Assembly (NCBI RefSeq): GCF_030409795.1
Contig: NZ_JAUFQN010000019.1
Coordinates: forward strand, 1,488,001-1,552,000
Reading direction: 5' to 3'
Length of the DNA: 64,000 nt
Origin: Flavobacterium paronense
GTDB lineage: Bacteria; Bacteroidota; Bacteroidia; Flavobacteriales; Flavobacteriaceae
The notes beneath the pieces are model-generated. The model was given only the letters and a program-made list of their open reading frames with translations, searched no databases and was not told where the DNA came from. Position 1 is the stretch's first letter. Every line of letters starts with the position of its first letter. A program made the translations under genes and the position numbers. Shown here one piece after another: positions 35,562-44,316 of the stretch.

Positions 35562-35590
35562 AAAAAGCCAAGAAATATCTTGGCTCTTTT
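35562..35590. terminator. Bidirectional terminator between convergent genes
   Basis: The stem AGCCAAGA / TCTTGGCT has A and T runs on both sides. It lies between the 34093-35559 gene and bcp, which converge here. Confidence 0.82.
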
Positions 35591-35592
35591 AT

Positions 35593-36045
35593 TTATTTTA
35601 ATATTTGAGCAGCGTGTGCTTTAGTTTTAACATCGGTAATAACTTCATCAATTATTCCTTCTTCGTTGATAATAAAGGTAGTTCTGTTGATGCCTTCATA
35701 TTCTCTTCCCATGAATTTTTTTGGTCCCCAAACCCCAAAAGCTTGAATGACTGTTTTATCTTCATCTGCTATCAATGGAAAAGGAAGATTAAATTTGGTT
35801 TTAAATTTGCCTTGAGCTTTGGCACTGTCCGCGCTTACACCAAGTAATTCATAATTGTTAGCTTTAAAACGTTCAAAATTATCTCTCAAATCACAAGCTT
35901 CTGCAGTACAACCTGGAGTGTCTGCTTTGGGATAAAAGAAAACAACCAGCTTCTTTCCAGCATAATCTTCTAATTGGTGAAATTTATTGTCTTGATCAAA
36001 ACCCGAAAAATCAGGTGCTTTATCTTCTTTTTGTAGTGTTGTCAT
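35593..36045 (-). CDS. bcp: Thioredoxin-dependent thiol peroxidase (Bcp/PrxQ)
   Basis: This 150-residue peroxiredoxin reduces hydrogen peroxide and organic hydroperoxides with thioredoxin as donor. The PrxQ-type sequence ADTPGCTAEACDLRDNF holds the peroxidatic Cys46 and a nearby resolving Cys51, the alpha2-type disulfide spacing. FFYPKADTPGCT, GVSADS and GREYEGINRTTFIINEEG complete the fold. It is divergent from nth by 47 bases, so peroxide defence and oxidative DNA-base repair genes stand back to back. Confidence 0.95.
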   Translation of the reverse strand: MTTLQKEDKAPDFSGFDQDNKFHQLEDYAGKKLVVFFYPKADTPGCTAEACDLRDNFERFKANNYELLGVSADSAKAQGKFKTKFNLPFPLIADEDKTVIQAFGVWGPKKFMGREYEGINRTTFIINEEGIIDEVITDVKTKAHAAQILK

Positions 36046-36092
36046 ATTTTGATATATTAGTTTTATAAATTTACATTCAAATTTAAACTAAA

Positions 36093-36758
36093 ATGACAAA
36101 ACAAGAACGTGCAACAGTTGTTATAAATACGTTAAAACAAATTTATCCCGAGATTCCAATTCCACTAAATCATAAAGATCCGTACACTTTACTCATTGCC
36201 GTTTTACTTTCGGCACAATGTACTGATGTTCGAGTAAATCAAATTACTCCTATCCTATTTGCAGAAGCTGATAATCCATATGATATGGTGAAACTTTCGG
36301 TAGAAGAAATTAAGGAAATAATTCGCCCATGTGGACTTTCACCAATGAAGTCAAAAGGAATTCATGGATTATCAGAAATATTAATCGCAAAACATAATGG
36401 GCTGGTTCCGCAGTCATTTGAAGCCTTGGAAGCTTTACCAGCTGTAGGGCATAAGACAGCTAGTGTTGTAATGTCTCAAGCATTTGGAGTTCCAGCTTTT
36501 CCAGTTGACACGCATATTCATCGTTTGATGTATCGCTGGAATTTAACAAATGGAAAAAATGTAGTGCAAACCGAAAAAGATGCCAAAGCTATTTTTCCAA
36601 TAGAATTATGGAACGAATTGCACCTTCAGATTATTTGGTATGGCAGAGAATATTGTCCGGCACGAGGCTGGGATTTAGAGAAAGATTCAATTACAAAATT
36701 AATTGGAAGGAAAACGGTGTTGGATGAGTATTATAAAAAAAAATCCCGTCTCCTTTAG
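36093..36758 (+). CDS. nth: Endonuclease III-like DNA glycosylase without the [4Fe-4S] loop
   Basis: This 221-residue helix-hairpin-helix glycosylase/AP lyase has the HhH segment LEALPAVGHKTASVVMSQAFG with the catalytic Lys121, and Asp139 in PAFPVDTHIHRL. The family's C-terminal cluster motif (Cys-X6-Cys-X2-Cys-X5-Cys) is absent: after WYGREYCPARGWDLEKDS only one Cys (188) remains. The enzyme should still be active, since iron-free members of the superfamily exist. It is divergent from bcp. The last codons lie inside the terminator of the convergent small-protein gene. Confidence 0.93.
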   Translation: MTKQERATVVINTLKQIYPEIPIPLNHKDPYTLLIAVLLSAQCTDVRVNQITPILFAEADNPYDMVKLSVEEIKEIIRPCGLSPMKSKGIHGLSEILIAKHNGLVPQSFEALEALPAVGHKTASVVMSQAFGVPAFPVDTHIHRLMYRWNLTNGKNVVQTEKDAKAIFPIELWNELHLQIIWYGREYCPARGWDLEKDSITKLIGRKTVLDEYYKKKSRLL

Positions 36759-36771
36759 TACGAGACGGGAT
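36733..36771 (-). terminator. Minus-strand terminator overlapping the nth 3' end
   Basis: The stem ATCCCGTCTC / GAGACGGGAT with a 9-base loop contains the nth stop codon in its loop. Only on the minus strand is it followed by a T run, so it serves the sigma-factor/small-protein unit rather than nth. Confidence 0.82.
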
Positions 36772-36774
36772 GTC

Positions 36775-36918
36775 TTAATTAGCTATGAAATCAAAGTTAA
36801 TATTACCAATCTTAACAATATTTAATGCACGAGAATATTGAAGGATAAAACGAATAGTTTCATTTTTTGGTAACATTTTTTTGGGTGCTAATTTTCTTTT
36901 AGAGTAGAGTTTTGCCAT
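36775..36918 (-). CDS. 47-residue basic protein, unknown function
   Basis: This short ORF begins with MAKLYSKRKLAPKKMLPKN and ends in ALNIVKIGNINFDFIAN. I take the ATG at 36918, since the longer frame (from 36960) starts with a low-complexity stretch. It is highly basic (Lys/Arg-rich) in the first half, suggesting nucleic-acid or ribosome contact, but no family is recognised. It follows the ECF sigma-factor gene by 60 bases with no terminator between, then ends 4 bases before the terminator, so it belongs to that transcript. I believe similar small proteins occur in other flavobacteria. Confidence 0.65.
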   Translation of the reverse strand: MAKLYSKRKLAPKKMLPKNETIRFILQYSRALNIVKIGNINFDFIAN

Positions 36919-36978
36919 ATAAAAATTAATTGAGTTTAATTGATTTATATAATAACGCAAAAAAATATATTTTATTGT

Positions 36979-37566
36979 TTAAGATGGCAAATAAATTTTA
37001 TTTTTTTCAATAACTTTTCTTAAATTAGTAATAGCATAACGCATTCTTCCTAAGGTTGTATTAACGCTAACACCTGTAAAATCAGCTATTTCTTTAAAAC
37101 TCATGTCTGAATAATAACGCATCATAATCACTTCTTTTTGATCGTGAGGTAGCTTTTGAATTATCATTTTTAAATCAATGTCAACTTGACTTTTGATTAA
37201 TTTTTTTTCGATATCAAGCGAATTGTCTTTTATATTTGAAAAAATAGAGAATTCTTCTGTATCTCTTTTTAGAGGCATTTTTTTGTCATTACGAAATTTA
37301 TCTATAATAAGGTTACTTGCTATACGCAAAACCCAAGATAGAAATTTACCTTCTTCATTGTAGAATTTTTTGGTTTTCAGCGTGTGAATAACTTTAAAGA
37401 AAGTTTCCTGAAAAATATCTTCCGTTAAATCTCTATCCGAAACTTTAGAAAAGATATATCCGTAAATTTTGGATTGGTGTCTGTCAATTAATAAAGCAAG
37501 AGAATTTTCATCACCAGCTATATAGTTATTAACTAATATTGCATCAGAAAGGTTTGATTTAGCCAT
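36979..37566 (-). CDS. ECF-type RNA polymerase sigma factor
   Basis: This 195-residue sigma-70 family protein has region 2 (about residues 20-95: IDRHQSKIYGYIFSKVSDRDLTEDIFQETFFKVI) and region 4 (about 130-185: IQKLPHDQKEVIMMRYYSDMSFKEIADFTGVSVNTTLGRMRYAITNL). The region-4 helix-turn-helix is clear. No anti-sigma gene is adjacent; the neighbour is a 47-residue basic protein. Its regulon cannot be deduced. A 255-base AT-rich gap separates it from the polysaccharide locus, in which I see no clear promoter box. Confidence 0.92.
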   Translation of the reverse strand: MAKSNLSDAILVNNYIAGDENSLALLIDRHQSKIYGYIFSKVSDRDLTEDIFQETFFKVIHTLKTKKFYNEEGKFLSWVLRIASNLIIDKFRNDKKMPLKRDTEEFSIFSNIKDNSLDIEKKLIKSQVDIDLKMIIQKLPHDQKEVIMMRYYSDMSFKEIADFTGVSVNTTLGRMRYAITNLRKVIEKNKIYLPS

Positions 37567-37821
37567 AATATTACCTTTTAGTAAGGGTTAAAAAAGAGAT
37601 TTTTTAATCTAAAAAGTAATTTTTTTTATAGGCAAATGCAGTTTAATAGTTATATGTAAGCCAAATTTAACATAATTTTTATTAAATAAGCAAATAAAAA
37701 AATAATTTTTATTGCTTTTATTTAATTCAATTAAAATAATGTAATCTAATTCTTTAAAAAATATTTATTGCTTTATCATTCATAAGAATAGATTTCATCA
37801 TTAACCTTATACCAATGCTAC

Positions 37822-39519
37822 CTATTCTACTATAAATTTCTTAACACATTTTTGAGCACCTGAATAAACAGCTAATAAATAGATTCCTTTGGATAGGTTT
37901 TTTATATCCACTTCATTAGTTGTTTCGCTTGTAGTAACAACCATAGCACCTAGCATATTATATATTTCTACCTTATCTATAGCAATTTTTGAATTAATAT
38001 GCACATACTCATTAGCAGGGTTTTGAAACGTAAATCCTTCCAACTCAGACGGAGTTTCTATACCTAACGAACAATTACTTCCCACCACATAAGAAATATA
38101 TCTTGTTACTGATGCTCCATTAGAATAAGCAAATTTACAAGCATAATTAATTGTTGCACCAATAGTTTGACCTGTTATGGTTTGGGTAAAAATATTCCCT
38201 GTAACATTAGTCATTTGAGTTTCAGTAAAAGGGCTTTGTTTCCATAGAAAAGCTACTAAACCTACTCTGCCTGTATCCAACAATTCAAAATTAATTTTAA
38301 CATCTGTTCCGATGGTTTCGAATGTATAATTATAACCTGTAGTGAATGATGTTGCTATCTGTGCTTGATTATCAGTGCCTGAGCATGATACTGTTGCAGT
38401 AGTTGTTGCGTTTAGTGTGATAGGATTATTAACATAAGCATTTCCATTCAAATCGCTTGCCGAAACAGTAAAAGTATAGTTAGTATTTGGTGATAGATTT
38501 GGTATTATTACTGATTTTTGAACACCGGATGGATTGGCAAAAGAAATAGTAGTTGAACCATAGGTTATGGTATAAACTACTGTACCTGAGTTGTCATTTG
38601 AATTTAACAGTAACTCTATAGTCGAGCCAGTAACTGCTCCCACAGTAGCTGTGAAATTAGTTGGAGCTTGAGTGTCAACTAAAGTATTTTGATAAACTCT
38701 GACATAATCTATATTCATTGCGGCTTGCGTAAAACTTGGAGATATTGTACCGGCAGTTCCCCCCATTGCAACATTTAACAACAAATATTGTTCTGCATCA
38801 AAAGGCCAAGTACTTGTATTTTTTATAGCAGGATTATAAGTATAATACACAACATTATCTAAAAGAAATGATATTTGAAAAGGTGACCAATTCATAGAAT
38901 AGATATGATAATTGTTTTGTAAATCAGATGCAATTGTACCACCATTATTCATAGAATTTCCGAAAGAGGAAGGTGTATGCAGCGTACCCTGAATATAATT
39001 AACTGGTTGAGATGGGAAAATCCCATGCTCCATAATATCAATTTCACCACATGCTGGCCAGTTTGTAGTTCCGTATGTTGCATCGAAAAAAGCACCATCT
39101 TCATTTATATTTTTACCTAACATCCATATTGCTGGCCATGTTCCTGCATCGATTGGTACCTTTGCTCTAACATCTACTCTACCATATTTGAAAGCAAATT
39201 TAGAGTTTAATCTAGCTGAAGTATACTCCTTTGTATATCCTTGATCTGTAAAATTTTCTTTTATAGCTACAATATTTAAAAAACCTCCATTCACATAAGA
39301 ATTCTGTATACGATTAGTATAATGCTGCACTTCGTTGCTAAACCAACTACCGCCAGAAGGCAACTGCGTTTGTTGAAACCAATTATTAGAATTTATGGGA
39401 CCGTTTGTATCAAACTCATCTGACCAAACTAAATTGTTATAAACCACATCAACTTGTGAAAAGGTGTATTGTGTAACCAGAAAGAATATGAAAATCTGAA
39501 ATAGTGTCTTTTTTTTCAT
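37822..39519 (-). CDS. T9SS-secreted GH16 beta-glucanase with FN3 and accessory domain
   Basis: This 565-residue protein has a signal peptide (to about residue 21). The GH16 laminarinase-type domain (about 25-278) has the catalytic motif EIDIMEHG (Glu159 nucleophile, Glu164 acid/base). A fibronectin-III domain (about 285-370), a beta-rich accessory module (about 378-485) and a C-terminal type IX sorting domain (about 490-565, ending KCVKKFIVE) follow. It should be released or anchored at the surface and cut beta-1,3- or mixed-linkage glucan. It is the last gene of the locus, 71 bases after the cytoplasmic GH17 gene. Confidence 0.92.
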   Translation of the reverse strand: MKKKTLFQIFIFFLVTQYTFSQVDVVYNNLVWSDEFDTNGPINSNNWFQQTQLPSGGSWFSNEVQHYTNRIQNSYVNGGFLNIVAIKENFTDQGYTKEYTSARLNSKFAFKYGRVDVRAKVPIDAGTWPAIWMLGKNINEDGAFFDATYGTTNWPACGEIDIMEHGIFPSQPVNYIQGTLHTPSSFGNSMNNGGTIASDLQNNYHIYSMNWSPFQISFLLDNVVYYTYNPAIKNTSTWPFDAEQYLLLNVAMGGTAGTISPSFTQAAMNIDYVRVYQNTLVDTQAPTNFTATVGAVTGSTIELLLNSNDNSGTVVYTITYGSTTISFANPSGVQKSVIIPNLSPNTNYTFTVSASDLNGNAYVNNPITLNATTTATVSCSGTDNQAQIATSFTTGYNYTFETIGTDVKINFELLDTGRVGLVAFLWKQSPFTETQMTNVTGNIFTQTITGQTIGATINYACKFAYSNGASVTRYISYVVGSNCSLGIETPSELEGFTFQNPANEYVHINSKIAIDKVEIYNMLGAMVVTTSETTNEVDIKNLSKGIYLLAVYSGAQKCVKKFIVE

Positions 39520-39590
39520 TGCAATTATTTTTTTTGGGGTTTTAAAAAACTAAATTATATCAGAATCTATGCTTAAATTCTTTTACCATT

Positions 39591-40541
39591 TTATTTATCA
39601 TTTACATCATCTATGAATTTTAATTTTTCGTCTTTATTCCAAAGTCCCCAATAGGCTCCAACATCGCCTTCGGCTCCAACTTTCCATGATTCATCAAAAG
39701 AGGAAAAATAGAACATTTCAATATTATCATTAGCTGACCAAAGTTGGGCATTGATAAAATATTTCATTGCATTTTCTTTTGATGAAAAAGCACCTCTTAA
39801 GCTACCTCCTTCACTCGGCCACCCTGTTTCGGTGATGATGACTTTTTTACCGTTTCCAGCATGATCTGCTTGACCAAACATGGCTTGCATGTGCGCTAAT
39901 GAATGATCAATATCACAACCTTCCCAATAAGGATAACAGTTAGAAAGAATTACATCACAAGCCTCGGTAATTCTTGGTCGATGAGAAAACTCATAATAAG
40001 CATCAACATAACCAACAGGAATTCCTGGTAAAGCTTCTTTAACCTGATTGATATAGTCTAGTAATTCATCCTCTGTTAAATCACCACGATACATAACTTC
40101 GTTACCAACAGCTGCTATATCAACACATCCTTCTTTTGCTAAAGTAATAAGTCCTTCGATCTCTGCATCATTCATTTCCTTATCATTGCCCAACCAAGCA
40201 CCTACTAAAGTTTTAAGTCCATTTTTATGTGCAACTCTAGGAATATGTTCATTCCCTTCAACGCAAGAGAAAGAACGAATCCATTTGGTATAAGGTTTTA
40301 TGATTTGAATTCTTCTATTAACTTGCTCTTCTGAAATAATATCTCCTGGTTTTTGTCCGTCTTCATACATACTAAAACATATACCATGCATTCCTTTTTT
40401 CAGAGTATCTAGCCATAATTGTTCTAGTTTTTCTGTTGAGAAGGTACTTAAATCTACACTATCATGTTGGATATAGTTACCAATCTGTTGTGCATAATTT
40501 GTTTCATTTATTGAAGACAGATAGTCTTTTCTATATGACAT
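39591..40541 (-). CDS. Cytoplasmic GH17-like glycoside hydrolase
   Basis: This 316-residue protein has no signal peptide or membrane segment. The GH17 TIM-barrel signatures are AAVGNEVMYRGD (acid/base Glu148), IITETGWPSEGGS (nucleophile Glu238) and YFSSFDESWKVGAEGDVGAYWGLW at the end. GH17 enzymes cut or rearrange beta-1,3-glucan. Lacking an export signal, it should act on imported oligosaccharides in the cytoplasm. It is a close relative of the C-terminal domain of the MFS fusion encoded 31 bases upstream (many blocks such as KGMHGICFS, VGAW and DEAWK-like strings coincide). Hydrolase versus transglycosylase activity is open. Confidence 0.85.
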   Translation of the reverse strand: MSYRKDYLSSINETNYAQQIGNYIQHDSVDLSTFSTEKLEQLWLDTLKKGMHGICFSMYEDGQKPGDIISEEQVNRRIQIIKPYTKWIRSFSCVEGNEHIPRVAHKNGLKTLVGAWLGNDKEMNDAEIEGLITLAKEGCVDIAAVGNEVMYRGDLTEDELLDYINQVKEALPGIPVGYVDAYYEFSHRPRITEACDVILSNCYPYWEGCDIDHSLAHMQAMFGQADHAGNGKKVIITETGWPSEGGSLRGAFSSKENAMKYFINAQLWSANDNIEMFYFSSFDESWKVGAEGDVGAYWGLWNKDEKLKFIDDVNDK

Positions 40542-40572
40542 TTTTAGTTAAATTAAAATTAATACTTTTCAT

Positions 40573-42972
40573 CTACTTTTGGCTCTGGATAATTAGATTT
40601 TTATACTTAAAGTATCCTTTATCATCCCATAATCCCCATGATGTTCCTGCTTTTCCTTCGGATTGTATTTTCCAAGATTCATCAAAAGAAGAGAAATAAA
40701 ATAAATCAATATTCTCTCTTTGAGCCCACAATTGTGTTTTAATATAATACTTCATTACATTTTCTTTTGAAGCAACTGCACCACCAATTACTTCTCCTTC
40801 ACTTGGCCAACCTGATTCTGCTATAATTACTTTTTTCCCTTGTGCGGCTTCAAGTGTTTTTCGGTATATCTCTTGAAGATAGAATCCGGAGATTCTTATG
40901 TCAGCGCCTTCCCAGAAAGGATAACAATTAGCAAGAATAACATCGCAAGCTGCAGTTAATTTTGGTCTGTTTACAAATTCAAAATATGCATCCACATAGC
41001 CTACAGGTGTATTTTTGGTTGCTTTTTTGACATGCTCTATGTAATTAATGATTGCTTGTTCGTTCAATTCTTCTCTGTAAAGCACTTCATTTCCAACTGC
41101 AGCGATATCAACTAAATCATTTTGCATTAGTTCTATCAGATTTTTAATTTCTATTTCATTCTCTTTGATATCATTACTTATCCAAGCGCCTACTATAGTT
41201 TTTAATCCAATTTCTTTTGCAAGTTTAGGTATTTTTTCATGCCCGTTTGTACAAGAAAAAACACGTATCCATTTGGTGTGTGGTTTTAGTATCTCTAATC
41301 TTTTTCTTATTTGGTCTTCAGAAATAGCATCTCCTGGTCTTTGCTCATTTTCATATGCGCTAAAACAAATGCCATGCATTCCTTTTCTAAATATAGCAGT
41401 AAATTCATCATCCATTTCATCTTTTGACAAATCAGAAAAATCAACTTTTGTTGTGAAGAAGTTAGGGTATTTTTCTTTTAATTCCTTTTCTGACAAAGCA
41501 TTAATATTGATTTCTGAAAGCAACTTCATTTTGGCGTAACCTGAAGGTTTGATTGCTTTTCTTTTTTCTAATTCTTTTGAGATTTCTTTAGCTTTGTCTT
41601 CAGTCAAATCATAATTTCTCATAACCCACATGGCGATTAATGTTCCTAAAATTGGAATTCCTGAGAAAAAAAGTCTTAATCCGGTAACTGCACCCTCAGT
41701 TTGTGTTACTGCCCCAGGATGGAAATCTACGAAAGACATAATGATACCTGTTAACAGTCCAGCAATAGCAAAACCAAATTTTACCATCCACCAATAAATA
41801 GCTCCAAATATTCCTTCTCTACGTTTACCTGATGTCAACTCATCCATATCGCAAACATCGGCTGTCATTGACATCATCAAAGTAAATAAACTTCCGATAC
41901 CAAAGGAAAAGAAAGGTAAAGCGAATATAAACATATAGGGTTTTCCCGGAATGAAAAGAAACCAAAGCAAGATGTAACCAAAAATTGAAATTCCCTGACA
42001 AACTAAAAATGTTTTCTTCTTTTCCATTTTTTTTGACATCCAAGAAACTATCGGAATTACGACAAAAGTGGTGGACAAAGCGCCTAAACATCCAAAAAGT
42101 GTTGGCCAAATGCCAGCATCTGTTGAATTTCCATTAAATAAATAGTAAACAACTATAAAAAAAGTAAAGCCCGCAACTGTATTGAAAGCATTAAAAATAA
42201 AAAAAGTAGCTATACAGAGTTTTCTGAAAGGACTGTTTTTAAAAGCTTCTATAAAACTTGAAAAAATTTCTTTTAGGCTGCCTCCCATTGTTCTAAACGT
42301 TAAAGGAGAAAAACTCTCTTCGTTTTTAGTTGACTTACTTTTAATGAATATTGCTGGAACCATCGCTAATAGCATACAAGAAATTCCAACCCAAACAGCC
42401 AAAGTTCTGGTGGCAGTATCTGCATTTGGAAACCATGTCGGATCATACATAACAACCCAAAACCAAGGTGCTATTACCCAAGCCCATTGTCCAATCCATT
42501 GTGATATAGCCATAATACTAGTTCGTTCATGAAAATCATCACTCATTTCGTAACCCATTGCTACAAAAGGAACGCTAAAAATTGATAGCCCCAAATAAAA
42601 TACAATAGACCATATTAGAAAATAATAGAAATTATATTCTACTCCGCTTTCCCTGTATAATTGCCACATCACAACAAAAGAAATCCCCATAATAATGGCT
42701 CCTGTAAACACATACTGTCTTCTTCTTCCCCATTTAGATCTGGTATTGTCTGAAATAAAACCCATAATTGGGTCAATAAAAGCGTCTAATATTCTAGGGA
42801 GGAAAAAAGTAATACCCCACATCCATGTTGGCATACCTAAATTTTCAACCAATACAACCATAAAGATTCCTAAGGCAGCAGGAAACATTTGGTTTGCTAA
42901 CATTCCCAACCCAAAGGCAACTTTCTGTCCGAAGGGCACTTTATTTTGACTAACATTTGTATTTGAACCCAT
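40573..42972 (-). CDS. MFS (GPH-type) sugar transporter fused to a GH17 domain
   Basis: This 799-residue fusion has an N-terminal transporter domain (about residues 10-453) with about 12 transmembrane helices and the GPH motif DNTRSKWGRRRQ. A charged linker (about 455-525) follows, then a GH17 domain (about 527-795) with Glu629 in AAVGNEVLYREE and Glu719 in IIAESGWPSEGEV. An even number of helices puts the GH17 domain in the cytoplasm, next to the exit of the transporter. Both parts are in one intact frame with no internal stop, and the helix count and motif order argue against a misassembled gene. The role (inferred) is oligosaccharide uptake coupled to cleavage or transglycosylation. Confidence 0.9.
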   Translation of the reverse strand: MGSNTNVSQNKVPFGQKVAFGLGMLANQMFPAALGIFMVVLVENLGMPTWMWGITFFLPRILDAFIDPIMGFISDNTRSKWGRRRQYVFTGAIIMGISFVVMWQLYRESGVEYNFYYFLIWSIVFYLGLSIFSVPFVAMGYEMSDDFHERTSIMAISQWIGQWAWVIAPWFWVVMYDPTWFPNADTATRTLAVWVGISCMLLAMVPAIFIKSKSTKNEESFSPLTFRTMGGSLKEIFSSFIEAFKNSPFRKLCIATFFIFNAFNTVAGFTFFIVVYYLFNGNSTDAGIWPTLFGCLGALSTTFVVIPIVSWMSKKMEKKKTFLVCQGISIFGYILLWFLFIPGKPYMFIFALPFFSFGIGSLFTLMMSMTADVCDMDELTSGKRREGIFGAIYWWMVKFGFAIAGLLTGIIMSFVDFHPGAVTQTEGAVTGLRLFFSGIPILGTLIAMWVMRNYDLTEDKAKEISKELEKRKAIKPSGYAKMKLLSEININALSEKELKEKYPNFFTTKVDFSDLSKDEMDDEFTAIFRKGMHGICFSAYENEQRPGDAISEDQIRKRLEILKPHTKWIRVFSCTNGHEKIPKLAKEIGLKTIVGAWISNDIKENEIEIKNLIELMQNDLVDIAAVGNEVLYREELNEQAIINYIEHVKKATKNTPVGYVDAYFEFVNRPKLTAACDVILANCYPFWEGADIRISGFYLQEIYRKTLEAAQGKKVIIAESGWPSEGEVIGGAVASKENVMKYYIKTQLWAQRENIDLFYFSSFDESWKIQSEGKAGTSWGLWDDKGYFKYKNLIIQSQK

Positions 42973-43037
42973 AATTATTTTTTTAAAATGATGTTATTTA
43001 ATAACCAATTTTTGAATCGTTTGGTTACCGATTTATG

Positions 43038-44312
43038 CTAATGCAGTGCTTTTGGAACTAAAACATCCTTCATCAACTGCTCTTTGTTTCCATTGTAAGT
43101 TTTGGTTATTTTATTTCCGTTTCTGGTTAACCCTTTGAATATTCCTTCATCAACCAAGTCCCATAAGGCATATTTTGCTTGACCATTTAATGTAAATAGA
43201 CCAAAATGATTTTCAGAGCCTGATGGATTTTTTGAATCTTTCCACTGTTCATCAAAAGCTTCAAAGAAAAAGCATGACATACCTGCTTTGTTTGTCCATT
43301 CTCTCATATGTTTGTAAAAAACTGCTTCTTTATATTCATCTGTTGCTTTAGAACCTTCATTACCATAATGCTCATTAGATAAACTCGCCCAACCTGTTTC
43401 GCCAATATGTATTGGTTTAGATACTCCTAGGCTTTTCATATATTTATAAACACCGTCGTATTGTGACATGGCATATTCTTTAGCACGAAGCATTGCTGCC
43501 TCAATTTTTTCAGTATCCGTTAAATTGCCTTCCTTATCAAGTACTCCCCAAAAGGCAGGATTGTAATGAGTGTCATGCATTGGATAAGTATGCATCGAAA
43601 TATAATCAACAGCATTTATAAGTTTCTCTAAATCTTCTACATGATAGATCGGATCTCCACCGCCCCATGAAGCAAAATTATCTGAACTGGTTATCCATAA
43701 ATCGGCTGATAATTTTCCCTCTTTTTTAAGATCTTGTAAATGATTTACCCATTTTAAAATAACGCCAGGTTGTACAAAATAACTTGTGGCCCATTTTACC
43801 ATAGCTTCATTACCAACGGCAATAATTTTAACGATTTCAGGGTATTGATTTGCCAATTCAACAGCTCTTGCGATTTCGACAGCATTAGCTTCACTTTCAA
43901 CATCATGATTTGGAGCTAACGGTGTCCATGCATTTTGACAATCTATCCAAGCACCCAACATTACATACATTTCAAAGGTTTGGTCTTCTTTTTTTAGTTG
44001 CCTGATAGCTTCCAAAAGATTGGCAGCTTCTTTTAAATGAACATTGTAAGTTCTGAGTATTCTAATTCCCATAGCCGAAAGAATTTTCATGTCTTCTTTT
44101 AGTTCTGGTATTGTTGGTTCAACATCTCTCGAAGTTGCCCTAAAACCACCGTAAGAAATTGCTAAATATTTTGGATTGCCAAGTATATCGGCTGCTGTTA
44201 GATTTTTATTTGATATCACTTTACTTTCTTCTTTTGGTATTTTCATACTTCCACATCCAAACACTACTAATAGTATTGGAATTATTAAAATAATAGTTAG
44301 GAAGTTTTTCAT
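43038..44312 (-). CDS. GH17-like lipoprotein
   Basis: This 424-residue lipoprotein has lipobox VVFGC (Cys20). The TIM-barrel domain (about residues 45-400) carries the GH17-style pair IIAVGNEAMVKW (Glu169) and IHIGETGWAS (Glu305), and ends CFFFEAFDEQWKDSKNPSG and GLFTL. After the Cys comes GSMKIPKEES; whether it is periplasmic or surface-exposed is unclear. It is a third GH17-type protein of the locus in another compartment. It follows the phosphorylase-like gene by 4 bases and is followed by the MFS-GH17 gene, so all three are one transcript. Confidence 0.87.
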   Translation of the reverse strand: MKNFLTIILIIPILLVVFGCGSMKIPKEESKVISNKNLTAADILGNPKYLAISYGGFRATSRDVEPTIPELKEDMKILSAMGIRILRTYNVHLKEAANLLEAIRQLKKEDQTFEMYVMLGAWIDCQNAWTPLAPNHDVESEANAVEIARAVELANQYPEIVKIIAVGNEAMVKWATSYFVQPGVILKWVNHLQDLKKEGKLSADLWITSSDNFASWGGGDPIYHVEDLEKLINAVDYISMHTYPMHDTHYNPAFWGVLDKEGNLTDTEKIEAAMLRAKEYAMSQYDGVYKYMKSLGVSKPIHIGETGWASLSNEHYGNEGSKATDEYKEAVFYKHMREWTNKAGMSCFFFEAFDEQWKDSKNPSGSENHFGLFTLNGQAKYALWDLVDEGIFKGLTRNGNKITKTYNGNKEQLMKDVLVPKALH

Positions 44313-44316
44313 ATTG

